From: Nocardia elegans NBRC 108235
GTDB taxonomy: Bacteria; Actinomycetota; Actinomycetes; Mycobacteriales; Mycobacteriaceae
Direction of reading: 5' to 3'
Assembly (NCBI RefSeq): GCF_001612845.1
Contig: NZ_BDBF01000033.1
Location: 1-64,000 of the forward strand
DNA: 64,000 nucleotides
This document shows positions 9,723 through 18,553 of this stretch, piece by piece. Below the pieces are notes generated by a model. It worked only from the letters and a program-made list of their open reading frames with translations, was not told the DNA's origin and searched no databases. Position 1 is the stretch's first letter; each line of letters begins with the position of its first letter. The translations under genes and the position numbers were made by a program.

Positions 9723-10160
9723 CTATTCGGTAGCCTGCGCTTCTCGATTCCTGATCGGTCTGGTCACCTGTTTCGCGACACACGACGGCATGCCCAGGGT
9801 GGCGTCGGCGGCCTCGCGCCGGTAGACGCTCGGCGGCACTCCGACCAGTTCGGTGAAGCGGGTACTGAAGGTGCCCAGCGATTGGCAGCCGACCTCGAAG
9901 CACACTTCCGTCACGCTGAGGTCACCCCGGCGCAGCAGCGCCATCGCGCGTTCGATTCGCCGTGTCATGAGATATCCGTACGGCGACTCCCCGTAGGCGA
10001 GGCGGAACTGCCGGCTCAGATGCCCCGCGGACATGTGCACATCGCGCGCGAGGGCCTCCACATCCAGGGGTTTCGCATATTCCCGGTCGATGCGGTCGCG
10101 GACCTTGCGCAGCCTGGCGAGATCGCGCAGGCGCGGGTCGGGGGCAGGTGTGCTGCTCAC
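9723..10160 (-). CDS. Small AraC-family transcriptional regulator
   Basis: This 145-aa protein consists essentially of one AraC DNA-binding domain. The first HTH is at LDVEALARDVHMSAGHLSRQF and the second at LSVTEVCFEVGCQSLGTFS, followed by the FTELVGVPPSVYRR signature. There is no separate sensor domain. The start is uncertain: GTG 10160 matches the usual short form, while ATG 10199 would add 13 residues. The downstream VOC and UvrA-like genes are its probable targets. Confidence 0.88.
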   Translation of the reverse strand: MSSTPAPDPRLRDLARLRKVRDRIDREYAKPLDVEALARDVHMSAGHLSRQFRLAYGESPYGYLMTRRIERAMALLRRGDLSVTEVCFEVGCQSLGTFSTRFTELVGVPPSVYRREAADATLGMPSCVAKQVTRPIRNREAQATE

Positions 10161-10239
10161 AACGCGATGGTGCCACGCGGCGCCGACATTGCCCAGCAAC
10201 CCTCACCACGAGCGGGACGAGGGGTTCCGGCGGGCGAGG

Positions 10240-10917
10240 TCAGCGTTCTCGGACCGGTGGGCATTTCTTCCCCGCGAGATGGCATTTGTCCTCGAAACCC
10301 GCCGGTAGCCAATTTCCGGACAGCAGCAGTGGATGATTGGGAAAGTGCAGATGGGCGGCGACGACGAATATCAATACGGCCCAAGGCGTTCGGACCTGCC
10401 ACTGGTGGAAGGTCCGATTGCGGTCGACGTAGCGCGCGACCACCTGATCGGCGGCGGTCAGGTCGATCGTCTCCAGCGATGCCCACCGGATCCGGAAGGA
10501 GTAGTCGGGGTTGGTGAGGTGGATGCGGCGGTCGGAGATCATCACCGAACCGGGGCGTTCGGCGATCCAGCGCGGTTGCGACGCGGCCTCCGCACGCTGG
10601 CGCCGGGCCTGATTCACCAGCGCGTTCCCCAGTTGCGCGGCCGCGACGAAGGAGGCGCTGCCCGCGACGTAGACGTTGTTGCGGGTCCAGCTGCCGTCCC
10701 CGGGCGCCCGCCAGAACGACCAGGTCGCCGGGCCTTCCGCGATACAGACCTCGCCCGGGTCGATCCGAATCCGGGTCGACTTGACGGGCATCCGCGCCAA
10801 CTCCTCGCGGCGCAGCAGATCGAGCACCCCGCAGGTGTACAGCAGGTGGTCGTCGAACCACGTCCATCCGGCCCGGTCGGCGAGGGCCCGGTCGATATCG
10901 GCCAACGGGTCGAACAT
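10240..10917 (-). CDS. Hypothetical protein with one C-terminal membrane segment
   Basis: I do not recognise this 225-aa protein. It starts with MFDPLADIDRALADRAGWTW behind a GGTGAG; in-frame starts farther up (10959) lack a ribosome site. The middle holds several short beta-strand-like stretches (SVMISDRRIHLTN, YSFRIRWASLETIDL) that recall a PH-like or lipid-sensing domain. One hydrophobic helix (WAVLIFVVAAHLHF) lies near the C-terminus, before a Lys/Arg-rich tail. It is divergent from the Ser/Thr kinase gene 180 bp away, so a shared control region or a functional link is possible but unproven. Confidence 0.7.
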   Translation of the reverse strand: MFDPLADIDRALADRAGWTWFDDHLLYTCGVLDLLRREELARMPVKSTRIRIDPGEVCIAEGPATWSFWRAPGDGSWTRNNVYVAGSASFVAAAQLGNALVNQARRQRAEAASQPRWIAERPGSVMISDRRIHLTNPDYSFRIRWASLETIDLTAADQVVARYVDRNRTFHQWQVRTPWAVLIFVVAAHLHFPNHPLLLSGNWLPAGFEDKCHLAGKKCPPVRER

Positions 10918-11097
10918 TGCGATCTCACCACCTTCATCGACATACGCGACGCTGGACATCCACGGTATCGGAGGAGGCCACCGCCCGGCGAGGGCCGGCG
11001 GATCCGCCCGGCACGGGCGGCGGAACTGTCCCGCGAAGGCGCCGGATTCGTCCGGTAAGCTGCTGACGCCTCGGTGGGCTCGACCAGAAGGGGGACC

Positions 11098-13101
11098 GTG
11101 GCCGCACTCGCGATCGGCGAGACGTTCGCCGGTTACCTCATCGAGGGCGTCCTCGGCCGTGGCGGAATGGGAACGGTCTATCTCGCCCGCCACCCCCGGC
11201 TGCCGCGCCGGGTGGCACTGAAACTGCTCGACCGGGAGGTCTCCGCCGATCACGAGCGTCGTCGCCGGTTCGATCAGGAAGCCGATATCGTTGCCCGCCT
11301 GGAACATCCGGGCATCGTGCGAGTCTACGACCGCGGCGCCGATGCCGGACACCTGTGGATATCCATGCAGTATGTGCACGGTACCGATGCGGCGCGGCTG
11401 GACCAGCGGGCTCTCACCACCGAGCGGGTGTTGCGCATCGTCACCGAAACCGCTGCGGCACTGGACTACGCGCACAGCAAGGCGGTATTGCACCGCGACA
11501 TCAAACCGGCGAACATCCTGCTCGAGACACCCGAGGCCGGTCGCGCCGAACGGGCGGTCCTCACCGATTTCGGTATCGCCCGATTACAGGACGCCGACAC
11601 CGAACTCACGGTGACCGGCACCCTCACCGCCACTCTCGCCTACGCCTCCCCGGAACAGCTCTCCGGCGAACCGCTCGACCATCGGTGCGACCAGTATTCC
11701 CTGGCCTGCACCCTGTTCGCCCTGTTGTGCGGCCGGCCGCCCTATGCCGGAACCAATCCCGGGCAGGTGGTCGCCGGGCACGTCACCAAACCGATTCCCC
11801 GGCTGACCGCGGTGCGATCGGACCTGCCGCCGGCGCTCGACGCGGTGCTCGTGCGGGGGATGGCGAAACACCCGGGCGAGCGATACGGCAGCTGTGGGGA
11901 ATTCGCGACTGATTTGCGAAAAGCCCTGCATGGCAAAGGATCTGGTTCAGTGATCGATGTGTATCGCGCCCCGGCCCATGCCGAGGAGGAAGGGGCGGCG
12001 GCAGTCACGCAGGCGGGATTTCCGATGCGGCAGGCATTCGACGCGCCGTGGCAGCGGCATAGACCGACGCAGGGCGAGCCGTCGATCCCTTCGCCGGTGT
12101 CCCTTTCGCCGGCGGTTCGCGTCGGGGCGGCGCGGCCGAGGAAGTGGATCCGGCGGGGCGCGGCCCTCGCCGTGGTCGTGGTCCTCGTGGCCGGGGCGGG
12201 GCTGGCGATCGGGAAATTGTCGGGCCGAGGTTCGACTCCTGTCGGCTGGGACGCGAAACATCAGCTGATCGTGGACAGTTTCCCGCAGCTGTTGTCCGTT
12301 CGGCCCGGGGAGACCGGATGGCAGGGGACCCGGTGCGCGGTCGATGCGACGACGGGAGAGCGAGCGGCCGTCGCGTGCGAGAATCCGGATCGGGATCTGC
12401 GCGTGGAGATCGTCGATCTCGAAAACAGAGACGCCGCAGTCGAATTCGCCGCAGACGCCAGTAAACACAGTGGGGACCTGCTGGCGAAGCATCCGGGCTT
12501 CGCGGATCCGCTGGATGTGGTGTTGCCGACGCCGGATTCGACCGGGGCGCAGGACCTGTACACGTTGTTCCCCCAGGATGCGCAGCGTTCCCGATTCGTC
12601 CTCGGGCTGCGCTGGACCAAGCATGCGGCGCTGGAGATCTACGATCGCTGGTGGCCGCAGCTGCCGATGGGTGTCGCCACGCCGGATGTGATGGCCAGCA
12701 CGGATGCGAAACCCGAAGCGCCGGACAGCGTTCCGTGGTGCTACGCCACCCGGACCACGATCGACGTCAACGACGACGCGCCCGGCGGCAGCGCATCCGG
12801 CCCGGATGCGCTGCTGGGCTACGAATACGCGCGGTACGACACCCGAAGTGGTTCGGCGGCAAGGGAATACGTCGCTCCAGATTCGACCGCAGTCCCCTCC
12901 GCCGAAACCCTGCAGCGGCAGATCGACCAGGTCCCCGTCGGCACTCAGCATTGCGTGCACGTGACCGGTGGCGATGTCCCGGACCGCTACCGGGTGCAGG
13001 TGTTCGAACGCCGCCCCGACCGCGGTTTCCTCTATCGCGCCTACACCGCCATCACCACCACCCGTGACGGCCGGGTGTTCATCCGGGAAATCAGGAACTG
13101 A
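11098..13101 (+). CDS. Membrane Ser/Thr protein kinase (PknB-like)
   Basis: This 667-aa receptor-type kinase has a glycine loop GRGGMG at 20-25, the ATP-binding Lys42 in VALKLL, HRDIKPAN with catalytic Asp134, and DFG at 157-159. A threonine-rich activation loop is followed by YASPEQ. After the kinase domain comes a linker, then one membrane helix (ALAVVVVLVAGAGLAIG, about residues 355-375), then a ~290-residue outer region with cysteines that I cannot assign. The GTG at 11098 has AGGGGG just upstream; GTG 11074 would add eight residues. It probably senses an extracellular signal and phosphorylates cytoplasmic targets. Confidence 0.95.
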   Translation: MAALAIGETFAGYLIEGVLGRGGMGTVYLARHPRLPRRVALKLLDREVSADHERRRRFDQEADIVARLEHPGIVRVYDRGADAGHLWISMQYVHGTDAARLDQRALTTERVLRIVTETAAALDYAHSKAVLHRDIKPANILLETPEAGRAERAVLTDFGIARLQDADTELTVTGTLTATLAYASPEQLSGEPLDHRCDQYSLACTLFALLCGRPPYAGTNPGQVVAGHVTKPIPRLTAVRSDLPPALDAVLVRGMAKHPGERYGSCGEFATDLRKALHGKGSGSVIDVYRAPAHAEEEGAAAVTQAGFPMRQAFDAPWQRHRPTQGEPSIPSPVSLSPAVRVGAARPRKWIRRGAALAVVVVLVAGAGLAIGKLSGRGSTPVGWDAKHQLIVDSFPQLLSVRPGETGWQGTRCAVDATTGERAAVACENPDRDLRVEIVDLENRDAAVEFAADASKHSGDLLAKHPGFADPLDVVLPTPDSTGAQDLYTLFPQDAQRSRFVLGLRWTKHAALEIYDRWWPQLPMGVATPDVMASTDAKPEAPDSVPWCYATRTTIDVNDDAPGGSASGPDALLGYEYARYDTRSGSAAREYVAPDSTAVPSAETLQRQIDQVPVGTQHCVHVTGGDVPDRYRVQVFERRPDRGFLYRAYTAITTTRDGRVFIREIRN

Positions 13102-13214
13102 TCCGGCACCGATCCGGGCTCGTTCGGGGTTTGGGCGGAGGAGGGCATTACGGCCATCGATCGCTGGTCCTGCGGCACTTCACAGGGCGGCCGACACGGT
13201 CCTAACGTTGTCGG

Positions 13215-14384
13215 ATGGCTGCACCCGAGCCGGTCGGCGTCGAGCCTCGCCGCAGCAGGGGCGTGTCCGCGCGGACACGTGTCGCCGACGCGCTGAACTC
13301 CGGCGGACTGCGTGCCGTGCGGATGTGGTGGCGAGAACCCATCGACTATCGCTGGTTGCTGAGCACGCTCCGGAACCAGAGGGCACTGGGCCTGCTGAAA
13401 TTCTCGATCGGCACATCCGGCCTGGGCCTGTGCTTCGTCGCCCTCATGCTCCTGCTGTCGTCCGAAGGCCCGCAGAGCGCACCCGGCCGGGCGATTATCG
13501 GCCTGTTCGCCGTGGTGGCGCTGTTGGCGGCCCTGCGCTGGTACCTCCTGCCCTGGCCGACCGCCTCGGTGTCACTGGCGTTGATAGCGGTCGCGGATAT
13601 CGCCATCACGAGCTGCAGCCTGCTGGTCTCCGGCAGCGTGGCGATGATCAACGCGACCACCCTCATCCTGACCGGTGGCTATCTCGCGCTCTTCCACAGC
13701 GCCAAGGCTCTCGCCGTGCATGCGGGGTGGTCGCTGTTCTCGGTGCTGCTGGTCACGGGACGAATGATGATCTCTTCCGACTCCGATCGCGATGTCCCCC
13801 TGGCGATGGCCACCGCGCTGATCATGGTCCTCGCCGTCGTTTTCGTGCTGCCCACGCTGCAGTTCTTCTATTGGGTGCTGCGCACGAACGCGTTGTCGGA
13901 TCCGCTGACAACCCTGCTGAACCGGCGCGGCCTCGATTACCACCTACCGAGAGTGTTCGCCCCCGGCGCGCCGATCTGCGCGATGGTCATCGACCTGGAT
14001 CGATTCAAGGAGGTCAACGACACCTTCGGGCATCAGGAGGGCGACCGGGTGCTGGCCAGAATCGCGGCACGGTTGCGCGACGCCGCCGACCCCGCTGCCA
14101 CCATCGCGCGCACCGGTGGTGAGGAGTTCACGATCGTCGGTCCGCTGGACGCCGGGGCCGCGCGGGCGATGGCCGAGCGGCTGCGGCGGGAGGTCGAGAA
14201 TTCGAGCGATGGGGCCGCGGTCACCGCCAGCATCGGCGTGGTGGTCGTCGACCTCGGTGCGGGGACCGATGACGGTGTCTCGCCCGAGCGGCTTCTCGGC
14301 TTCGCGGACACCGCCATGTATCGGGCGAAACAACGGGGCGGCAATGCCATCGTCGTCCGGGAACTGCGCGAACCTCTCGCTTGA
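13215..14384 (+). CDS. Membrane-bound diguanylate cyclase (GGDEF domain)
   Basis: This 389-aa protein has about six hydrophobic segments between residues 55 and 225 and then a C-terminal GGDEF domain. The domain opens with the usual DPLTTLLNRRGL, carries DLDRFKEVNDTFGHQEGD, and has the active-site variant GGEEF at 301-305, which is catalytically competent. It ends with ADTAMYRAKQRGGN. It should make cyclic di-GMP from two GTP. No EAL domain is present and no RxxD inhibitory site is obvious. The start at ATG 13215 lacks a strong ribosome site. The next gene starts 77 bp downstream on the same strand. Confidence 0.93.
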   Translation: MAAPEPVGVEPRRSRGVSARTRVADALNSGGLRAVRMWWREPIDYRWLLSTLRNQRALGLLKFSIGTSGLGLCFVALMLLLSSEGPQSAPGRAIIGLFAVVALLAALRWYLLPWPTASVSLALIAVADIAITSCSLLVSGSVAMINATTLILTGGYLALFHSAKALAVHAGWSLFSVLLVTGRMMISSDSDRDVPLAMATALIMVLAVVFVLPTLQFFYWVLRTNALSDPLTTLLNRRGLDYHLPRVFAPGAPICAMVIDLDRFKEVNDTFGHQEGDRVLARIAARLRDAADPAATIARTGGEEFTIVGPLDAGAARAMAERLRREVENSSDGAAVTASIGVVVVDLGAGTDDGVSPERLLGFADTAMYRAKQRGGNAIVVRELREPLA

Positions 14385-14461
14385 GCGGGAAACCGGAGCC
14401 GCCGCGGCTGGGCTCGAAATCGGCTCGTCGCAGCGGAATCGATGCGGCACCATGGGCGGTG

Positions 14462-15592
14462 ATGCGTTACTCACTCGCCGACGTTCTGCCCTCGGTGGCC
14501 GCCGCCCTGGGGATGGATGTGCACAATCCGCTGGGTCTGCGGCCGAACCGCGATGTCGTGGTGCTGCTGGTCGACGGGTTGGGCGCAGAACTGCTCGCCC
14601 GCCACCGCGACACCGCGCCGACGCTGGCCGCACACGTGGCAACCACCGTGGCCACCGGATTCCCGGCCACGACCGCGGCCGGGCTCGCGAGCCTTGCGGT
14701 CGGCGCACCGTGCGCGACCCACGGCATCATCGGCTACAGCTTCGCCGTGCCCGCGGCCGCGGGTCCGCGACTGCTCAACGCGCTGCGCTGGCGTCTGGAC
14801 AGCGCGACCGGTCCGGATGCCCGCGAGCAGTACCCGCCCGAGCAGATACAGCCGGCCCGCAGCCGGGTTCAGGACCTCGCCGCGCACGGCGTCGACGTGC
14901 ACTACGTCGTTCCCGGATATCAGGGCGGATCCGGTCTGACGCGAGCCGTCTTCCGCGCCCCGGGCACACTGCACCCGGCCGACGACCTGGACGGCGTCCG
15001 GGACGGAATCCTTTCCGTCGCAGCCGGTTCCGGCTCCGGGTCCCGATTCGCCTACGCCTACTATCCGGAGCTGGACGCGAACGGACACCTGTACGGTCCG
15101 GGATCGGCGCAATGGCTGGCGGAACTGGCCCGGATCGATGCGTGCGTGGCGGATCTGCTCACCGAACTGCCCGCGACGTGCACGCTGATCGTCACCGGAG
15201 ATCACGGCATGATTCGCGCGGGCGAGGTCGTCGATCTGGACGCACGCGCCGACCTGCATCGCGAGGTGCGATTGATCGGCGGGGAGGCCCGGGCGCGGCA
15301 CGTCTACCTGGAACGTCCCGGCGCGCTGCCCGATGTGCTGGCCGCGTGGACCGAGGAACTGGCCGGGCACGCACGGGTGGTGAGCCGCGAACAGGCGCTG
15401 GCCGAGCACTGGTTCGGGCCCACTCCGCCCGGTCCGGCGATCGCCGAACGGATCGGCGACATCATCGCCGTGGCACGCGACCGCAGCGTGCTCGTCTGTC
15501 CCGGTCGCGAACCTGTCGAATCGACACTGCTCGGCCACCACGGCGCGTGGACCGATGACGAACAACTGGTACCGGTGGTCGTCGGCGGATAG
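14462..15592 (+). CDS. Type I phosphodiesterase / nucleotide pyrophosphatase family enzyme
   Basis: This 376-aa member of the alkaline-phosphatase superfamily has metal ligands and a nucleophile in the expected order: Asp38 in LLVDGLG, a Thr nucleophile in FPATTAAG (70/71), the D-x-x-x-H site in YYPELDANGHLYGPGS, the DH pair in VTGDHGM, and a final His in LLGHHGAW. It should hydrolyse a phosphodiester or pyrophosphate bond; the substrate is unknown. I start it at ATG 14462 (GTG 14459 is adjacent); the frame is open back to 14381 but without a ribosome site. It follows the diguanylate cyclase on the same strand. Confidence 0.88.
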   Translation: MRYSLADVLPSVAAALGMDVHNPLGLRPNRDVVVLLVDGLGAELLARHRDTAPTLAAHVATTVATGFPATTAAGLASLAVGAPCATHGIIGYSFAVPAAAGPRLLNALRWRLDSATGPDAREQYPPEQIQPARSRVQDLAAHGVDVHYVVPGYQGGSGLTRAVFRAPGTLHPADDLDGVRDGILSVAAGSGSGSRFAYAYYPELDANGHLYGPGSAQWLAELARIDACVADLLTELPATCTLIVTGDHGMIRAGEVVDLDARADLHREVRLIGGEARARHVYLERPGALPDVLAAWTEELAGHARVVSREQALAEHWFGPTPPGPAIAERIGDIIAVARDRSVLVCPGREPVESTLLGHHGAWTDDEQLVPVVVGG

Positions 15593-15616
15593 TGACTGCG
15601 GCCCCGCGGCTTTCGG

Positions 15617-16120
15617 TCACGACGGCGACGGCGCGGAATCGCGGCGCCGGGTCGATCGTCGATCGATCGCCGCGCCGACCTCGTCGATCGCCGTGCGGAT
15701 GAGCCGGCCGTAGCCGTCGTCGGCCAGCGCGCCGGCATGGTCGCGCGCCGCGGCGATGTGCTCCGCGGCGGCGTCGAACGAACCCAGCAGCCGGTAGTTG
15801 TCGGCGAGGTTCAGATGCAGCGAGGGGTAGAACCCGGCGACGTGCAGACTCGCGTGATGGCTCTGCACCCGCGCCTCGGTGAGGGCGTCGGCCGCGTCGA
15901 GGGCCCGTATGTCCCACACCAGTGCCTGGGCCGGATCGGTGTGGAGGTCGGCCAGGTAGTGGGCGAGGGTGCAGCGGTGCAGCGGATCGCCCACCGGTCC
16001 GATCGTCTCCCACAGTTCGGCGAGTTGCCTCCGGGCGGAGTCGGTTTCGCCCTGCCGACCGCGTTCCACGGCCGCGCCGATGGCTGCCATGGTGGGGTCG
16101 TGGGCAACGGTGTCGGTCAT
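15617..16120 (-). CDS. Tetratricopeptide-like hypothetical protein
   Basis: This 167-aa, largely helical protein has TPR-like repeats such as LAHYLADLHTDPAQALVWDIRALDAAD and LADNYRLLGSFDAAAEHIAAARDHAG. No catalytic motif is visible. Its ATG overlaps the stop of the preceding MerR-clamp gene by four bases (ATGA), so the two are translated together. This coupling suggests that it works with that regulator, perhaps as a protein-binding partner. Confidence 0.8.
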   Translation of the reverse strand: MTDTVAHDPTMAAIGAAVERGRQGETDSARRQLAELWETIGPVGDPLHRCTLAHYLADLHTDPAQALVWDIRALDAADALTEARVQSHHASLHVAGFYPSLHLNLADNYRLLGSFDAAAEHIAAARDHAGALADDGYGRLIRTAIDEVGAAIDRRSTRRRDSAPSPS

Positions 16121-17190
16121 GATTCCTCGAAATGGGCAGGGGCGACGGGCATCGCCAGGGTGGTGAGGTCGCCGTCGTCCGCGGATCGGATGACGACGGG
16201 CTGCTTCGGACCGGCGATGTCGATCATCACGTCCGGGCCGATGGCCGCGCCGATCGCCGGGTAGAGGGTGGTGATGTCGAAGGTGAGCTCGACATCCGGT
16301 CCGGTGACCGCGGCCGAAATCTGTTCGGCCGCATCGGAACCGGCTCCGGTGAGTGCGATCGCCCCGGTGCGGACGCACAGCCGGATCTGGCGTGCGCGTA
16401 GCGATTCCACCGCCCGGACGAGTGCGTCCCTCGGCGTCACGACGCGCGTGCGGGCGGTGTCGATGGAACCCAGCAGCATGCGGTGGTCGGGAAACGGCCC
16501 CGGCAGGATGCGGCACGTGCCGGCCGGCGACTCACCGGCCCGGAACCGGACCGAATGTGGTCCGGCATCCAGCCGGACCTGGTGGTGGCGGCGGATCCGC
16601 GGCACGGCCAGCCGCAGATCGTCACCGTCGACGGTCGCGGCCCACTCGGTCGAACTCGGCCGCTCGGGGACGAGGGTGCGGGTGGCGAGCCGGTAGCGGT
16701 CGGTGGCCGTGAGCGTCAGCGCCTCCGCCGAGACCTCGACGTGGACACCGCTCAGGACGGGATGCTCCGGCTCGTGCACGGTCGCGGCGAGTATTTGCTC
16801 GACCGCCGTCGCGAAGACGGGACCGCTGACCGTCGCGACCGCCCACCCGCGCCCGGTGCCGAGCGTCGCCTTGATCTCGGCTGCCCGTCCCCGAGCGCGC
16901 CGCACCTGCTCTTCCAGCCCGGCGACGTGCTCGTCGATGAGCTGTCCCGCGCTCTCGCCCTCGGCCGCCAGCACCGCCGCGATGGTGTCCAGCGGCATGC
17001 CGATCTCGCGCAAACCGCGGATCGCCACCGCCCGTTCCAGCTGGTCGTCGGCGTAATACCGATATCCCGACACCGGATCCACGATCGCGGGCGGTAGCAG
17101 TCCGGAATCGGCGTAGAACCGCAGTGCGCTCGCCGTGAGCCCGCTGGCCCGCGCGAACGCTCCGATCGTCACCATTCCGGATTCCGCCAC
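16117..17190 (-). CDS. MerR-type regulator fused to a beta sliding-clamp-like domain
   Basis: This 357-aa fusion starts with a MerR helix-turn-helix (VTIGAFARASGLTASALRFYADSGLLPP, then SGYRYYADDQL). A coiled-coil helix follows at about residues 85-110. The remaining ~240 residues look like DnaN-type clamp domains, with the telltale LTLTATDRYRLATR (compare the ATDRYRL motif of DNA polymerase III beta) and VRFRAGESPAGTCRILPGPFPDHR. True DnaN has three clamp domains, so this is a partial or derived clamp. It is translationally coupled to the TPR-like gene. GTG 17190 or ATG 17175 could be the start. Target and ligand are unknown. Confidence 0.85.
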   Translation of the reverse strand: MAESGMVTIGAFARASGLTASALRFYADSGLLPPAIVDPVSGYRYYADDQLERAVAIRGLREIGMPLDTIAAVLAAEGESAGQLIDEHVAGLEEQVRRARGRAAEIKATLGTGRGWAVATVSGPVFATAVEQILAATVHEPEHPVLSGVHVEVSAEALTLTATDRYRLATRTLVPERPSSTEWAATVDGDDLRLAVPRIRRHHQVRLDAGPHSVRFRAGESPAGTCRILPGPFPDHRMLLGSIDTARTRVVTPRDALVRAVESLRARQIRLCVRTGAIALTGAGSDAAEQISAAVTGPDVELTFDITTLYPAIGAAIGPDVMIDIAGPKQPVVIRSADDGDLTTLAMPVAPAHFEES

Positions 17191-17259
17191 CGCCCCATCA
17201 TGAAGCTTCAGCCGACCTGAAGGTCAAGAGCGGTGGATTTCACGAGCGGTGGCTCGACC

Positions 17260-17814
17260 TCACCGCCGGAAGGTGCGCGAATGCGCCGACACGAGGGCGT
17301 GCGGGCAATGCGGCCGGCCGCGGGGTGCGGGTGCGAATCCGTCGAAGCGCAGCGGCGGGGCCGGTGCGCGCAGCGTCAGCGTCGACGTCCACGGCCGCGC
17401 CGGCATCTCCATCCGGCACGCGACGTTCCAGCCGAACGGAATCGCGTGGGCGCGTTCGCCGTGTTCCTCCAAGCGATCGGTGAACTCGGCCAGCACGTCC
17501 AGGGTGTCGGCGAGGTGGGTCAGCACGTCGGCCTGATCGGAGGCGAAGGTGAAACGACTGCCGCCCGCCACGCAGAACGGACTGCCGGCGAGGACGACGA
17601 AGGATGCGTCGCTGTCGGCGCACAGTTGCCGGACCGCGCGCACGGCGTCACCGCTGATGGGGCAGTCCCCGGGTTCGACGACGATGCGCACCAGCAGGCA
17701 ATCGAAGAATCGCCGCGGTACGCCCACGGCGGCGGAGGGCAGTTCCACCGCGCACGGACCGGCGTCGACGGGCGTGTATTCGAAGCTGCGCCAACGACTT
17801 CCGGAAATTCTCAT
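17260..17814 (-). CDS. Possible threonyl-tRNA-editing-domain-like protein
   Basis: This 184-aa protein starts at ATG 17814 with GAGG upstream, 13 bp after the cupin gene, so the two are probably one operon. The middle reads SFVVLAGSPFCV, then VLTHLADTLDVLAEFTDRLEEHG, then IPFGWN. That order (beta-strand, long amphipathic helix, PFGW) resembles the free-standing editing domain of archaeal threonyl-tRNA synthetases. The match is by eye and weak; the usual His/Lys-rich catalytic positions were not confirmed. The C-terminal ~25 residues are Arg/Pro/His-rich and may be poorly ordered. Confidence 0.6.
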   Translation of the reverse strand: MRISGSRWRSFEYTPVDAGPCAVELPSAAVGVPRRFFDCLLVRIVVEPGDCPISGDAVRAVRQLCADSDASFVVLAGSPFCVAGGSRFTFASDQADVLTHLADTLDVLAEFTDRLEEHGERAHAIPFGWNVACRMEMPARPWTSTLTLRAPAPPLRFDGFAPAPRGRPHCPHALVSAHSRTFRR

Positions 17815-17827
17815 CGTCGCGTTCGCC

Positions 17828-18382
17828 TCACGGTGCGGCCGGCGTGGTCCGCTCGACGCCGCAGAGGGTGTAGCAGAACACGAACGGCTCGGTGCCGTCG
17901 TTGAACCAGGCATGCGGGGCGCCGTGCTGCACAACACAATCGCCCGGTCGCAGTGCCACATCCTCACCGTCGCCGATCCGCAGGCGGCCCTCTCCGCTGA
18001 GCACCACCACGAAGTCGACGCTCTCGGTGGCGTGCACGCCGGGACGAGCCGGGTCGAAGGCCGCCATCATGCCCGGCAGCTTCTGCTCCGCCTCGGCCGC
18101 CACCGCCGCCATCTCGGCCTCGGAAAGCTCGGCGTCGGGCTCGTAACTCAAACCCGGTGGGACGGAGATGAATCCGAAGCGCACTCCGCCCGGGCCGGGA
18201 AAGTAGCTGGTGTCGACATCGGATGGCATCCGGTCGACGGGAAGTGTGGGCAGCTCGTCGACCTCCCACATCCGATGCAGTTGCGCCCCCGGCAACAATG
18301 CCAGCGTCAGCGGCTCGACCTTCTCGTCGGAAAGTACTGTGCCCTGTCCGGCGCCGTCGTCCCCGACCACGATCCTGCGCAT
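17828..18382 (-). CDS. Cupin-domain protein
   Basis: This 184-aa protein has a strong AGGAGG five to six bases before ATG 18382. The C-terminal half is a cupin barrel: HATESVDFVVVLSGEGRLRIG gives the first motif (a His and a Glu/Asp cluster are reduced), and LRPGDCVVQHGAPHAWFNDG the second, with its His. Proteins of this type often act on or sense small aromatic or oxidised metabolites. It heads an operon with the editing-domain-like gene and is divergent from the AraC regulator at 18554, its likely controller. Confidence 0.85.
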   Translation of the reverse strand: MRRIVVGDDGAGQGTVLSDEKVEPLTLALLPGAQLHRMWEVDELPTLPVDRMPSDVDTSYFPGPGGVRFGFISVPPGLSYEPDAELSEAEMAAVAAEAEQKLPGMMAAFDPARPGVHATESVDFVVVLSGEGRLRIGDGEDVALRPGDCVVQHGAPHAWFNDGTEPFVFCYTLCGVERTTPAAP

Positions 18383-18553
18383 GAAAAACCTCCTGATCCT
18401 CATCCATTCCGCGCTGATCCGGACCCGTATTCCGCCGTTGTACAGCCCGATTCCGGATATCAGCTCTCCGGCACGGTAGCGAGCGCCGGGGCGTGCCCAC
18501 GTGTCCTGAAACGCACGGCCATTGTTCGCGTGCGCAGAATCGGAAAACCGGCG

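Noticed and set aside
12229..12239. GGTTCGACTCC, which resembles the T-loop of a tRNA
   Set aside because: It lies inside the kinase gene and no acceptor stem or anticodon arm can be folded around it.
17549..18553. N-terminal 335-codon extension of the AraC-type gene
   Set aside because: It lies opposite the cupin operon and has no AraC-like features; the real start is near 18554.
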